From Bryobacterales bacterium (GTDB lineage: Bacteria > Acidobacteriota > Terriglobia > Bryobacterales > Bryobacteraceae), in contig JADZCI010000311.1 in NCBI GenBank assembly GCA_020851655.1, positions 1 through 53,037 of the forward strand: a stretch of DNA of 53,037 nucleotides, read 5' to 3'. The notes under the pieces are model-generated. The model had not been told where the DNA came from. It saw only the letters and a program-made list of their open reading frames with translations, and searched no databases. Numbering within the stretch: the first letter of the stretch is position 1; every line of letters starts with the position of its first letter. Positions 24,463 through 34,500 of the stretch are shown here, one piece after another. Position numbers and translations under genes: made by a program.

Positions 24463-26126
24463 AACACGGCCTAGGGTGGCTCCTGCTGGCTGCTGGACCT
24501 TTGTGGGCAGGTTGGGTCGAAGTCAAGTCCGGGCCGTTCGTGGTTTACTCCGATGCGGGAGACGGCGTGGCCCGCGCGGCGTTGAACGACCTGGAACAAT
24601 TCCGCTGGGTGCTGGCTCAATCCATGCACAAACCCGAGTTTAAGAGCCGCTGGCCGATTACGGTGGTTGTTTCAAAGCCGGCAAAGAACCAGGTGACGCC
24701 GCCGCTCGCTTTCGGAAGGGACAGTTACATCGGCGCGTGGCCCGCCGGTTCGGCGCCTCCTCGAGAATGGTACAAGGCGCTGGCCATGGTCTTCTTTGAT
24801 TCGAACTTCAATGGCCGAATGCCTGGTAATACGGAGGCCGCTTTGGCGGACCTTTTCTCGACGATCGAGATTGATGGGACCAAGGTGACGTTGGGGGCGC
24901 CGCTTCCGCCTTCGGAGCGGACACAGGACTGGGCAAGGCTGCACATGCTCGCGACCAGCCCGGAGACAAGCGGCAAGTTCCGGGTCTTACTTTCCAACCT
25001 GAGCCAGGGCGCCGAAGAGGATCCATCGTATCGAAACGCTTTCGAAAAGAGCCGGGCCGAGATCGATAAGCAGGCGGTGGCGTATCTGGAGGCGGGCGAG
25101 TTCGGCGTCATTGCGCTGAGTGGCAAACCAATCAATCCGGAGCGCCAGTTCCATCCTGATCCAGCGAATCCGGAACGTACGTCGCTGCTGCATGCGGACC
25201 TGCTGCTGGCTCAAGGCGCGAGGCCTCCCGCGCCGCGAAACGCCTACCAGGCTGTTTTGAACCAGAAGCCGTCGGCGGCGGCACAGGAAGGCTACGGCCT
25301 GGCACTGCTGGCCGAAGGCGACAAGGAAGACGCCCGCAAAGCGCTGGCTGCCGCCACTGCGGGCGAAGGGGCCGGACCCCGCGCGTTTGTGGAACTGGCG
25401 CGGATGGAACCACAGCAAGCGAAGGCGCAGACGCTGCTGGAATCGGCTCTGCAACGGAATCCCGCCTGGGGCGAACCGTGGTTCCTGTTTGCCCAGAAAG
25501 AGCCGGGCCCGAACCGGCGCGGCCTGGCGTTGAAGAAGGCTGCCGAACTGGAACCCCGGAACCTGGCCTACTGGCAGGCTTACGCCGAATCGCAGATGGA
25601 GGTGAAGAACTTCGACGAGGCGGCCAAAGCCTGGATCGCCGCTGACCGGGTCGCGCCAGCGGAGCAGAAAGCCCGGATCGCAGAGGCGCGTTTGGCCGCC
25701 GAGCAGCGCCAGTTGGACAAGGAGGCGGAGGAAAAGCGTCGCAAGGCCCAGGCCGAACGGGACGAGGTGGAAAAACTCCGGCAGCAGAACCTGGAAAGCA
25801 TCCGCCAGGCCGAAGCCAAGACACGCGGCAGCATCCCCGAAGGCGCCGTGCTCGAGAAGTGGTGGGACGGCCCCGCGGGCGCCCGAATGTCCGGCACGCT
25901 GGAGAAAGTCGATTGCCTCGGCAAGCAGGCGCGCCTGTCGGTCCGGGATTCGGCCGCCAAGCTGGTGCAGTTTGTCATCAGCGATCCGGCCAAAGTGGCG
26001 CTGATCGGCGCATCCGGACAGGTGACCCTCGCCTGCGGGGTCCAGCGTCCGCCGCGCAAAGTCGAGGTCGAGTACCTGCCCAAACCAGCGGGCCGCGGCG
26101 AAGTGATTCTGGTGCAGTTTAAGTAG
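24459..26126 (+). CDS. Exported TPR-like protein with coiled-coil linker, coupled to ABC exporter
   Basis: A 555-aa protein with a signal peptide (LGWLLLAAGPLWAG). The N-terminal domain (about 20-215) starts WVEVKSGPFVVYSDAGDG, a pattern found in acidobacterial proteins that precede TPR repeats. TPR-like helices follow (about 240-410, for example LAEGDKEDARKALAAA and YAESQMEVKNFDEAAKAWIAADRVAP), then a charged coiled coil (about 415-455, EKRRKAQAERDEVEKL) and a C-terminal beta domain of about 90 aa. It overlaps the permease stop by 4 bp, so it may be the periplasmic partner of the ABC exporter. No enzyme motif was seen. Confidence 0.87.
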   Translation: MKHGLGWLLLAAGPLWAGWVEVKSGPFVVYSDAGDGVARAALNDLEQFRWVLAQSMHKPEFKSRWPITVVVSKPAKNQVTPPLAFGRDSYIGAWPAGSAPPREWYKALAMVFFDSNFNGRMPGNTEAALADLFSTIEIDGTKVTLGAPLPPSERTQDWARLHMLATSPETSGKFRVLLSNLSQGAEEDPSYRNAFEKSRAEIDKQAVAYLEAGEFGVIALSGKPINPERQFHPDPANPERTSLLHADLLLAQGARPPAPRNAYQAVLNQKPSAAAQEGYGLALLAEGDKEDARKALAAATAGEGAGPRAFVELARMEPQQAKAQTLLESALQRNPAWGEPWFLFAQKEPGPNRRGLALKKAAELEPRNLAYWQAYAESQMEVKNFDEAAKAWIAADRVAPAEQKARIAEARLAAEQRQLDKEAEEKRRKAQAERDEVEKLRQQNLESIRQAEAKTRGSIPEGAVLEKWWDGPAGARMSGTLEKVDCLGKQARLSVRDSAAKLVQFVISDPAKVALIGASGQVTLACGVQRPPRKVEVEYLPKPAGRGEVILVQFK

Positions 26127-26134
26127 CCATACCG

Positions 26135-27310
26135 ATGCCGTTGCGCTGGGTTGCGGTCATGGTGTTCGCGCTTTCCTCGGCGCTGAACTTTCTCGACCGG
26201 CAGATTCTGGCGGCAACCGCCCCGCGGTTGATGGAGGAGTTCAACCTGTCCAGTGGGGATTACGGTGACGTGATCCTGGCGTTCTCGCTGGCCTACGCCA
26301 TCGCGGCGCCGCTGGCGGGATGGTTCATCGACCGGGTGGGGCTCAATCTTGGATCCACGCTGGCCGTAGGCGCCTGGTCGCTGGCGGGGATCTTTACTGG
26401 GTTCAGCGGCAGCCTGAGCAGCCTTGTCGCTTGCCGTACCGCTTTGGGGGTTGCCGAGGGGGCGGGCATCCCGGGCAGCGGCAAGGCTTCCGCCATTTAC
26501 CTGGCGCCGGGCGAGCGCGCTCTCGGAAGCGCCGTGAGCCAAGCCGGGCTGACGCTGGGCGGGTTGGCTGCGCCGCTGCTGGTGGAGTTCCTGTCGGCGC
26601 GCTGGGGATGGCGGTCCGCATTTGTGGCCGCCGGCGCGCTTGGGTTTGTCTGGATTCCGCTGTGGTGGGCCGTGGCGCGGAGAGTCCCCCAGCAAGCCGG
26701 CGCCCGATCAAAGAGTCTACCGATGAAGGAGTTGCTGGCGGACCGGCGGTTCTGGATTCTGCTGGCGGCCAATGTCCTGTTGATGTCGATCTACAGTTTG
26801 TGGGTCAACTGGACAACGCTGTTTCTGGTCCGGCAGCACGGCATGAGCCAACACCAGGCCAATTCGAGCTTGGCGTGGATTCCGCCGCTGTTTGCCACCG
26901 CCGGCGGATTCTTCGGTGGCTGGCTCTCGTTGCGCTGGTCGGCACGCCGCGGAATCGTCGCCGCGCGGCTGCGCGTGTTTCTGGTGGGGGTCCTGTTGGC
27001 CACGGTAACGGCCGTGGTCCCCAGCTTGCCCAACGCTACCCTGGCGACGGCCGGCATCTGTCTCAGCTTTTTTGCCTGTGTGGCGGCGAGCGCAAACCTG
27101 TATGCGCTTCCGATCGATCTGTTTGGCGCCGGGCGCGCGGCTTTCTGTGTGTCGGGGCTCACCAGCGTCTACGGACTGCTACAAGGCGCGTTCTCAGCCG
27201 CTGCGGGGCGCGTCATCGATAGCGCCGGGTTCCAGCCTGTATGCATCGCGGCCGCGATTCTGCCCGCGTTCGGGTACCTGCTGCTGAGGTGGAACCTGCG
27301 TGAGGAATGA
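26135..27310 (+). CDS. Major facilitator superfamily transporter
   Basis: A 391-aa twelve-helix MFS transporter. The N-terminal NFLDRQILAATAP and the loop 2-3 motif GWFIDRVGLNLGS are of the type seen in the anion:cation symporter (hexuronate/galactonate) branch. The second half begins near residue 195 (KELLADRRFWILLAANVLL). It follows the TPR gene by 8 bp, so it is likely in the same transcript. The substrate is probably an organic or sugar acid, inferred only from these motifs. Confidence 0.92.
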   Translation: MPLRWVAVMVFALSSALNFLDRQILAATAPRLMEEFNLSSGDYGDVILAFSLAYAIAAPLAGWFIDRVGLNLGSTLAVGAWSLAGIFTGFSGSLSSLVACRTALGVAEGAGIPGSGKASAIYLAPGERALGSAVSQAGLTLGGLAAPLLVEFLSARWGWRSAFVAAGALGFVWIPLWWAVARRVPQQAGARSKSLPMKELLADRRFWILLAANVLLMSIYSLWVNWTTLFLVRQHGMSQHQANSSLAWIPPLFATAGGFFGGWLSLRWSARRGIVAARLRVFLVGVLLATVTAVVPSLPNATLATAGICLSFFACVAASANLYALPIDLFGAGRAAFCVSGLTSVYGLLQGAFSAAAGRVIDSAGFQPVCIAAAILPAFGYLLLRWNLREE

Positions 27311-27722
27311 CCGCGTTGTGCTGCGCCCCATGACCCCCGAGGATCTGGTCCGGGTGGCCATGATCCAGCAGGCGAGCCCCGAAGCGGCAAGCTGGGAGCC
27401 CGCCGAGTACCTGAAATACCGGTGCGTGGTAGCGGAATGCGGTGGCGAAGTTGCCGGATTCGCCGTAGTTCACGAGGTTGCGCCCGGCGAGATCGAGTTG
27501 CTGAACCTGGCCGTTTTGCCCTCTCTACGCCGGCAGGGCGTTGGGCGTGCGCTGATCGGCGCTTTCCCGGCCGGGAGTGACATCTACCTGGAGGTTCGCG
27601 AATCGAATCGTATCGCCCAGGAACTGTATCTGTCGACAGGATTTCGCTTGATCGGGCGGCGTCCAGGGTACTACGAAGGTCCAACGGAGGACGCTATTGT
27701 AATGCTGCGGCAAAAGTGTTAG
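27300..27722 (+). CDS. GNAT-family N-acetyltransferase, RimI-like
   Basis: A 140-aa GNAT domain. The acetyl-CoA loop is LRRQGVGRALI (Q/RxxGxG/A), preceded by IELLNLAVLPS and followed by VRESNRIAQELYLSTGFRLIGRRPGYY, which matches RimI-type ribosomal-protein S18 alanine acetyltransferases. It starts with GTG at 27300, overlapping the MFS stop by 11 bp, with GAGG further upstream. RimI is the closest named protein, but a different protein or small-molecule substrate cannot be ruled out. Confidence 0.9.
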   Translation: MRNDRVVLRPMTPEDLVRVAMIQQASPEAASWEPAEYLKYRCVVAECGGEVAGFAVVHEVAPGEIELLNLAVLPSLRRQGVGRALIGAFPAGSDIYLEVRESNRIAQELYLSTGFRLIGRRPGYYEGPTEDAIVMLRQKC

Positions 27723-27852
27723 AAATCTAGGTGTCGGGGATGCCCGAAGGCCACCCGGCAACTATGTAGTGAAATCGTACACCCACCGAGCCTGTGACCC
27801 ATAAAACGATCCGACTCGGCGTGGTTACCCATTCCAAGGAGAACCACCCAAA

Positions 27853-28089
27853 ATGGAGAAAATCTCGCAGGAAGAATTGAAGGCGTACCTGACGCAGTCC
27901 AACGACGCGTTTCGCGCCCTCGCCGAGAAACACGCCGAGTACGAGCGGCTGATCAGCTCGATAGAGGCGAAACCGCGTGTGACTGAGCAGGATGAGATGG
28001 AGGAGCAACGGCTGAAAAAGCTGAAGCTGCATGCGAAAGACCAGATGGCTGCGATGATGAGCGACTACCTGGCGCATCAAGCAGCCTGA
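27853..28089 (+). CDS. Small YdcH-like (DUF465) protein
   Basis: A 78-aa, highly charged, all-helical protein (EELKAYLTQSNDAFRALAEKHAEYERLI, LKKLKLHAKDQMAAMM). The internal FRALAEKHAEYERLI and LKKLKLHAKDQM segments are typical of the YdcH/DUF465 family of short coiled coils. Its function is unknown. The ribosome site AAGGAG is clear. It stands alone, with about 130 bp upstream and a strong terminator downstream, so it is probably expressed as a single-gene transcript. Confidence 0.88.
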   Translation: MEKISQEELKAYLTQSNDAFRALAEKHAEYERLISSIEAKPRVTEQDEMEEQRLKKLKLHAKDQMAAMMSDYLAHQAA

Positions 28090-28136
28090 AAACTCATCCC
28101 CCGTTGGGTACGCTGTTTGCGTACGATCGGAAAGAG

Positions 28137-28166
28137 ACCCCGGCCGGAAGCGGCCGGGGTTTTTTT
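28137..28166 (+). terminator. Rho-independent terminator after the YdcH-like gene
   Basis: A 10-bp perfect stem (ACCCCGGCCG / CGGCCGGGGT) with a GAAG loop, followed by a run of seven T. It is the clearest intrinsic terminator in the window. Confidence 0.93.
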
Positions 28167-28315
28167 CTGGCGTTGGCCATAGCCCGTCCGTGCCAGGACT
28201 ACGGCGGTATCGCCCTACTCCAAATGATCCTTTATCTTGCGGCTCCAATACCCCAAAATCGGACTGAGCAGAGGAGCCATTTCTCTTGCTCGCTTCGCTG
28301 ACAAGGAGGATATTG

Positions 28316-29101
28316 ATGTCCAGATTTTTCAGACTCGCGCCTGCCGCGATTTCTCTGTTTCTGCTGACCACCACTTGTTTTGGTGGGTTCATCAACGGAG
28401 GTTTTGAGGGAGGGAACATCAACGGATGGACTACCACCGGCACAGCCGGCGTGGTCACACCCGCTTTCGACATCCGAACCAACAATGCGCTGAAGACCGT
28501 TTCCTGGGGCTCGTATTCGGCTCGCATCGGAGACGAAACGGCGTGGGGCTTCACCGGCCCCGAGACCAGCACTATCACACAGACCGCCATTGTGGCGCCG
28601 GGTGACGATACCGACCTCTATTTCAACTACGCCGTGGTCGCGCTGGTGCCCACCAACGGCGGTCACAGCACCCTCGAAACGCCCTATTTTCAGGTGAATG
28701 TCAAGACGACCCACAACGGATCGACCACGACCCTGTACACTTTGAACCGTTACAGTGGCAATCCGGGTTCGATCGAGCCGGGATGGCTGGCGGGAGTGAA
28801 CGATCCCAGCTCAACTTATGGCGTGAACAGCCCCGGCATCTGGTACTACTTCCCTTGGACTCAGGTTCATGTCAACCTGGGGGGTTCCGGGATTCAGATT
28901 GGCGACGCACTGACAGTGGAAATGATCGTCCGGGACTGCACGCAGAGCGGCCACTCCGCCTACGCCTATCTCGACGGTTTTGGCTCCACCCCCACGCCGG
29001 TACCGACGGTGCCCGAGCCCAGTTCCTTCGCGCTGCTCGGTGGCGGTCTCGGTTGTGTCGCTTTCGTTGTTCGCCGCAGGCGCGCACAAGCCGCCTCGTG
29101 A
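28316..29101 (+). CDS. PEP-CTERM sorting-domain protein
   Basis: A 261-aa exported protein from ATG 28316, which has a perfect AAGGAGG site. It has a signal peptide (RLAPAAISLFLLTTTCFG), a beta-rich body beginning GGFINGGFEGGNINGWTTTG, and a C-terminal PEP-CTERM tripartite signal: VPEPSSFALLGGG, a hydrophobic span, and RRRR. Such proteins are cut and transferred by an exosortase (EpsH/XrtA), which is not in this window. It is probably a surface or extracellular-matrix protein. A hairpin lies just past the stop. Confidence 0.92.
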   Translation: MSRFFRLAPAAISLFLLTTTCFGGFINGGFEGGNINGWTTTGTAGVVTPAFDIRTNNALKTVSWGSYSARIGDETAWGFTGPETSTITQTAIVAPGDDTDLYFNYAVVALVPTNGGHSTLETPYFQVNVKTTHNGSTTTLYTLNRYSGNPGSIEPGWLAGVNDPSSTYGVNSPGIWYYFPWTQVHVNLGGSGIQIGDALTVEMIVRDCTQSGHSAYAYLDGFGSTPTPVPTVPEPSSFALLGGGLGCVAFVVRRRRAQAAS

Positions 29102-29128
29102 GCCTTAGTTCAGTAGCCTGACTCTTCA

Positions 29129-29157
29129 GCGCGGGCGGCGCCGTTGACCGCCCGCGC
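29129..29157. terminator. Hairpin between convergent genes
   Basis: A perfect 10-bp stem (GCGCGGGCGG / CCGCCCGCGC) with a 9-base loop, placed between the PEP-CTERM stop (29101) and the stop of the convergent symporter gene (29167). It lacks a T-run in both directions, so termination would be weak or factor-assisted. Confidence 0.55.
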
Positions 29158-29166
29158 ATTCGTGAG

Positions 29167-30699
29167 TCATCCGCGAAAGTATTTCTGCAGCGTTAAGGCT
29201 CCGGGCTTGCGTGTGAAGACCGAGACACTCCACAGCAAGAAAGCTGAAATCAGGGTAACGGGCATGGCGGGCAGCAGGCCAAATGGCAGGAAGGGCGCGG
29301 TGGAGCGGGACTGCATCCAGGCGATCCCCAGCACGGCGATGCCGGTCCACAGAGTCGAGGCCAAGGCGCCCCACTTGGTGCTCCCTTTCCAGAACAAGGC
29401 CCCCACCAGGAGCGGACATAGCGACGCGTAGCCTGTGAAGGCGTACTGCACCGCCAGGTCGAAGATTTGCGCCGGCCGGCTCAGCGCCACCAGGTAGGCG
29501 GCGGCCGTGACCGCAACGACAAAGACGCGCCCCGTCTGCACCTGGGCCCGCTCACCGAATCGCGCTTTGCCCCCGTAGTAGGCGAAGATGTCCTCGGTAA
29601 ACATCGTCGAAAGGGCGAGTATCTGGGAGTCGCTGGCCATCACGGCCGCCATGATTCCCGCGCCCAGCAGTCCCGCGAGCCATGCCGGAGCATAGTGTTC
29701 CAGCATGATGACCAGCACGTCGTCGCCCCGGGCTTGCTCCCGGAGTGCGGGTGTCGGCGAAGCGGCCAACTCCTGCCGCGCCTCCAGTTTCGACGCAATC
29801 GCGGGTATGTCTGACATCTGGTTGGCCACGACGCCAAGGAACACGGACGGCAGCCAAATCGCGAGCAGACACAGAGGATACGCAATGACCGTCTTCTTGA
29901 ACTGTGCCTTGTGCCTGGCGGTCAGGCAGAAAATCAGGATGTGCGGGAAAGCGATCGAAGACAGCGGAATGAAGGTGTAGCTGAAGTAGACCCACGGTGA
30001 AAACCGTTCCCGCGACAGCAGCGGAGCAAAGACGGGCGAAGCCGCCATCGATTCCACGGCCGCGGGGAACCCGCCGATGCCCCGCCCGATCACGACGACG
30101 ATCAGCGTGCCGAACGTCAAAAAGAGGATCGTTTGAAACGTGTTGACCCAGGCGGTTCCGCGCATGCCGCCGAAGAACACGTACCCCATCACCACCATGG
30201 CGACCACCGCTCCGCCCAGCCAGTAGGGCACGATGCCGCCGCTCACCGCGCTCAACGCGGTTCCTCCTCCCATCACGCTGATGATGATGTAGGGCACGAG
30301 AAGAGCCGCCTGCATGAGCGTGATGAGCGTGCCGATATGTCCGCATTCCCAACGGTCGCGGAAGAACTGCACCGGCGTAATGAAGCCGTGGCGCTTTCCC
30401 AGCGACCACATGCGCGTGCCGACAAAGAACAGCGACAACGGAATCACCAGCGCCGAGGACGACGCCATGAGCGGAAACGTCACGATCCCGTTGGCAAACG
30501 CGTGCCCGGACGCCCCCAGAATGGTGAAAGCGGTCATATTGGTCCCGAAGAGCGAGAGGAGAAAGACGAATCCTCCCAGAGACCGCCCGGCAAGGAAGAA
30601 ATCTTCCGCCTTTCCGCCGCCGCCCGGATGCCGGAAAGCGAAAATGCCGATGTAGAAGACAACGCCCAGGTAGGCGAATACGACGAGAGCGGGAATCAA
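29167..30699 (-). CDS. Sodium:solute symporter (SSS family)
   Basis: A 510-aa membrane protein with about 13 helices in the LeuT-like SSS fold. Motifs include [49 protein letters not shown] (in part) and [19 protein letters not shown], the conserved sodium-site region. It couples sodium to uptake of an organic solute. It starts with TTG at 30699 inside a TTGA overlap with the stop of the DUF3311 gene, so it is translated by coupling to that small partner. The substrate is not readable from sequence. Confidence 0.94.
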   Translation of the reverse strand: MIPALVVFAYLGVVFYIGIFAFRHPGGGGKAEDFFLAGRSLGGFVFLLSLFGTNMTAFTILGASGHAFANGIVTFPLMASSSALVIPLSLFFVGTRMWSLGKRHGFITPVQFFRDRWECGHIGTLITLMQAALLVPYIIISVMGGGTALSAVSGGIVPYWLGGAVVAMVVMGYVFFGGMRGTAWVNTFQTILFLTFGTLIVVVIGRGIGGFPAAVESMAASPVFAPLLSRERFSPWVYFSYTFIPLSSIAFPHILIFCLTARHKAQFKKTVIAYPLCLLAIWLPSVFLGVVANQMSDIPAIASKLEARQELAASPTPALREQARGDDVLVIMLEHYAPAWLAGLLGAGIMAAVMASDSQILALSTMFTEDIFAYYGGKARFGERAQVQTGRVFVVAVTAAAYLVALSRPAQIFDLAVQYAFTGYASLCPLLVGALFWKGSTKWGALASTLWTGIAVLGIAWMQSRSTAPFLPFGLLPAMPVTLISAFLLWSVSVFTRKPGALTLQKYFRG

Positions 30700-30926
30700 C
30701 CGGCGCGGTCCTCCGCGTGGCGCTCCGCGCCGTCCGGTTCGTCTTCAGACCAGGCGCAGCGGACCAGAATCCACATCAAGCCCGAGACCAGAAACATATA
30801 GCCGATGTGGTAGGCCAGTCCCACAGGAAGGAATCCGAATACCAGGGGACGAACGTCGCGCCACAGCCAGATGTCCTGGTGTAACAGGTAGACTGCCAGG
30901 ACAAGCAGAATCAGAAACCAGCGCAT
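30696..30926 (-). CDS. DUF3311-like small membrane protein paired with the symporter
   Basis: A 76-aa protein with two hydrophobic helices (about 2-19, [18 protein letters not shown], and 31-56, [21 protein letters not shown] in part) and an acidic C-terminus. DUF3311 proteins typically precede SSS permeases as small accessory subunits. This position and the 4-bp coupled overlap fit that. The start at 30926 (ATG) is preferred over upstream codons because the helix begins there. Confidence 0.8.
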   Translation of the reverse strand: MRWFLILLVLAVYLLHQDIWLWRDVRPLVFGFLPVGLAYHIGYMFLVSGLMWILVRCAWSEDEPDGAERHAEDRAG

Positions 30927-30984
30927 CGATGTGTGTATCGTCGCACAGTTTCCGGCCTTCCGGTTTCGCGCGGCAGTCTCCGGG

Positions 30985-30990
30985 TACAAT
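30985..30990 (+). promoter_or_regulatory. Possible -10 element for the EamA-like gene
   Basis: TACAAT preceded by GGG lies 55 bp before the ATG at 31046, leaving a leader of about 48 bases with AGGGGAAG as ribosome site. No good -35 was seen, so this is tentative. Confidence 0.35.
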
Positions 30991-31045
30991 TGCCATTACG
31001 GTGTCACACGCCACGTCAGTAACTAACAAGGGGAAGAACAAGTCG

Positions 31046-31495
31046 ATGCTCTGGATTCTCTTCGCGCTGGGTGCGGCCATGTTTTGGGGCATGTATGGCC
31101 CCATACTGCATAAGGGCCAGGTTCAACTGGGAAATCCCCTTAAGGCGCTGCTCTGTGTGGGCTTCGCGTATTTCCTGGTAGGTGTGCTCATCCCGGGCGG
31201 AGCGCTGGCGCGCGCCGGGCAACTCGGCGGATTCAATGGGCCGGGAATCCTCAACGCCTCGATCGGCGGCGCACTCGGCGCGCTCGGCGCCATCTGCATC
31301 ATCTGGGCTTTCCGCAATGGCGGGGTTCCCAACTACGTCATGCCGGTTGTCTTCGGGCTGGCGCCGGTTGTCAACGTCGCGGTGAGCATGATCTCGCATC
31401 CACCCAAAGAGACCCCCAATCCGTTGCTGTGGCTGGGGTACGTGCTGGCGGTAGCTGGCGCCGCGATGGTCCTGTACTTCAAGCCGGCGGCATAG
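31046..31495 (+). CDS. Small EamA/DMT-like membrane protein
   Basis: A 149-aa hydrophobic protein with four to five helices (ILFALGAAMFWGMYGPIL, ALLCVGFAYFLVGVLI, IGGALGALGAICIIWAF, VVFGLAPVVNVAVSM, LLWLGYVLAVAGAAMVLYF). It resembles half of a drug/metabolite transporter (EamA-type), with glycine-rich helices and GALGAICIIWAFRNGG. Such half-size proteins work as dimers or pairs. The ATG at 31046 follows AGGGGAAG. Its substrate is unknown. It stands divergent from the symporter pair. Confidence 0.85.
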   Translation: MLWILFALGAAMFWGMYGPILHKGQVQLGNPLKALLCVGFAYFLVGVLIPGGALARAGQLGGFNGPGILNASIGGALGALGAICIIWAFRNGGVPNYVMPVVFGLAPVVNVAVSMISHPPKETPNPLLWLGYVLAVAGAAMVLYFKPAA

Positions 31496-31510
31496 AAGAG
31501 CTGGCAAATG

Positions 31511-31543
31511 AAAAGCGGGCTCCCCGGGATGAGGGAACCCGCT
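31511..31543 (-). terminator. Rho-independent terminator of the subtilase gene
   Basis: On the minus strand, an 11-bp stem (AGCGGGTTCCC / GGGAGCCCGCT, one G-T pair) with an 8-base loop is followed by TTTT. It lies 22 bp past the subtilase stop. It could also help end the rightward transcript. Confidence 0.75.
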
Positions 31544-31565
31544 GATGAAACTACGCGCGGACCGG

Positions 31566-34500
31566 CTACGGCGTAGGTGGCCGTAGCTCGAATACGTCCG
31601 TCTTGCTCATGCCCAGATAGGTCGCGGTAATGGTCACCACGGTGACAGACGAGGGTGGCGCCGTGCTGAGCGAGAAGTACGGCGAGGACATCTCTCCCGC
31701 CGGCACGACGACGCTCGCCGGAACCGGAACCAACTGCGGATCGGACGACGTGAGATACACCGTTACCCCGGCTGCCGGCGCGCGGCCGTCGAGGTTGACG
31801 CGATTGTTGGCGACTATGGTCCCGCCGACGGCCGACGTCGAGGGGACATACATTGACAAAAGCACCGGAGTACGAACCGTAAGGGATGACGTTTTGGACA
31901 CGCCTCCCAAACTGGCCGTAACCGTAGCGGTGGACGTGACCGCAACCGCATCGACGGATGCCGTGAACGTCGTACTGGTCTGGCCCGCCGGGATGATGAC
32001 GATAGCGGGCACCGAAACCCACGGGTCGGAACTGGACAGAGCAACGGCGGCTCCTCCGGCCGGAGCGGGTCCGTCAATCGAAAGGCGGTTTGCCGTTGTC
32101 GTGTTGGGGCCAACCACCGAGTAGGGCGACATGCTGATGGAACTGACGGCGGGGGGACGGACCGTCAGGACCACCGACCTCTCAACGCCGTTAGAGGAAG
32201 CGGTGATCGTCACGTCGACGGCTGTCGAAGTGCCGGAGGTCGGAATGTCGAAGTAGGTGGAGACGGTCTGGCCTTCGGCGACCATAACCGTTTGCGGCGG
32301 CTGGACTAACGGGCTGGAACTCGAAAGCGCGACGGCAAGCCCGCCCGCCGGCGCCGGACCATCCAGGGTCAGCCGGTTGGAAGGGACAACCGCCCCGCCT
32401 CCGACGCTCGACGATCGCACGTAGAACGAGGACAGGGACGGCGCGCGGAGCGTCAAGGTTTCGCTGAGTGAGGTCCCGCCCGCGCTGGCGGTGATGACCA
32501 CGTCCAGGTTCGCCGCCACCGGGCTGGTCGTGATGGGGAAACTCGCCGACGTGGCGCCGGGAGCGATGACCACGCTGGCCGGTACGCCGGCCGCGGCCGG
32601 ATTGCTGCTGCTCAACTGCACTGTGGCGCCCGCCGATGGAGCGGGACTGGCCAGCCACAGCCAATTCGAGGTCGAGGCCGAACCACCCCGCATGGAGTTT
32701 GGCGACAGTGTGAGCTTCTTCAACCCAACCGAGGACGAGGACGCGGTAATGGTCAGGTTGTCCGACTTGGTGACGCCATTCAAGGCCGCGGAAATCGTCG
32801 CGACGGTCGTCGTGGCAACCTGGCTGGTCGTGATGATGAATGTGTTGGAACTCGAGCTGCCCTCGGCGACTCGGACAGTGGAGGGCGGCTGCGCGGCCGG
32901 ATCGCTGGACGACAGGGCGATGGTGACTCCGCCGGCGGGCGCCGGACCATCAAGCCATACCACGTTGCTGATTGCGTCCGAGCCTCCACTTACCGAAGTC
33001 TGGCCCAGAGACACCGCCATGACCGTGGAGGGCTTCACCGTGATTGTGACAACCGAAGTCATGCCGAGCGCCGATGCCGTAAGGTTGACCGATGTCGTCG
33101 ATGCCACCACCGATGTCGCCACCTGGAACGTGCTGGAAGAGATTGAGCCGGCCGGAATCGACATGGCTTTGTTGCCGGAAATCGAGATCGAAGCCAGCGG
33201 ATTCACGACCGCCGGATTGGAACTGGCCAATGTGACCGTTATCCCTCCGGCGGGCGCCGGGGAACTGAGAGTGACCTGGCAGTTGGAGAGGTTATTGCCG
33301 CCGGTCACGGTCGTCGATCCGCAGGAAAGAGTGATTCTTCCGTTGACGAGCACGGCCGAGGACGCCGATAGGTTGGGGTCCGCCAGGCTGGTGGCCTTGA
33401 TGTTCACAGTGGCCGGTGAGGTAATCGCCGGCGCCGTATAGAGGCCTGTCGAAGAAACCGTTCCAAGCGCGGGAGAGACTGTCCATTCTACGGGCAAGCC
33501 CGCCCCGGAGGCGGTGAACTGCGCGCTTTGGCCGCCTGAGACGACCACGACGCTGGGGGTCAGTGTGACAGTGGATGAACCGAGGCTCAGATTGACGGGC
33601 ACCGAGGCGCCTGGGGCGACCACAATTCCGGTCGTGGAAGCATTACCCGCCGAGACCTGGTAGGTTCCCGCCGGCAGCCCGGGAATCGAGTACTCACCCG
33701 CGGCATTGGTCAACGCACCTCGCTGGAAACCGCTCATCTGGGCGAGAACCTGCGTGTTGGGCACGCCCGCGCCGGACGAATCCGTCACCGTGCCGCTAAT
33801 GGTCGCCGGCGGCGTCAACGCCAGATTGATCGCGGCCGTACCTCCCGTGGAGAGCGAAGGCGCCGTCCTGATGCTCGTGCCATAGCCGAAAGCCGAGGCA
33901 CGCACGCTATGAGCGCCCGCCGGAACGGTAACCGAGTACTCGCCGGACAGCGAAGTGGAGGCAGCCGCGACAACCAGTCCGTCGGTGAGAACTTCGACGG
34001 AAGCGCCGTCTACCGGAACTCCGCCGCTGGTGACCGTACCGGTGTATGTGCCGCTGCTTTCCGACATGTTGATGGCGAGCGCCGTGTCGGCGCCCGCAAC
34101 CACGGTGGCGCTGCGCGCGTCGGCGCCGTAACCGGAGGTGGTGGTGGTGACGGTAGCCGGTCCGGGCAAGAGATTCGCCAGCCGGAACAGGCCGTCAGAG
34201 GAGGTCGTGAACGTAACGGACCCTGCTTTGACAACCGCGCCAGCCAGCGGCATCCCGGCGGCGTTGGTCACCTGGCCGCGTATGCTTCCGTAGGCCGCGT
34301 TGCGGTAGATGCCGTTGACGGCCTTGTTGGCGTTAATCACCCCGTATCCCAGGTTCGGCCCCCAGCCGCCGCCCGCCTGGCCGGAGGTGGCGGAACGTTG
34401 AATGTGCTGCAGCGTCCCGGTGGCCCCCAGTCCGGGTGAGGCCATTTGAACCAGGGCTGCCAGCGCCGCCACGTAAGGAGTCGCCATGGACGTCCCGGAC

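Noticed and set aside
32491..33441. A 316-codon open frame on the plus strand over the subtilase repeats
   Set aside because: Its periodic sequence is a mirror of the repeats on the other strand. The minus-strand frame has signal peptide, protease domain and repeats in one continuous reading.
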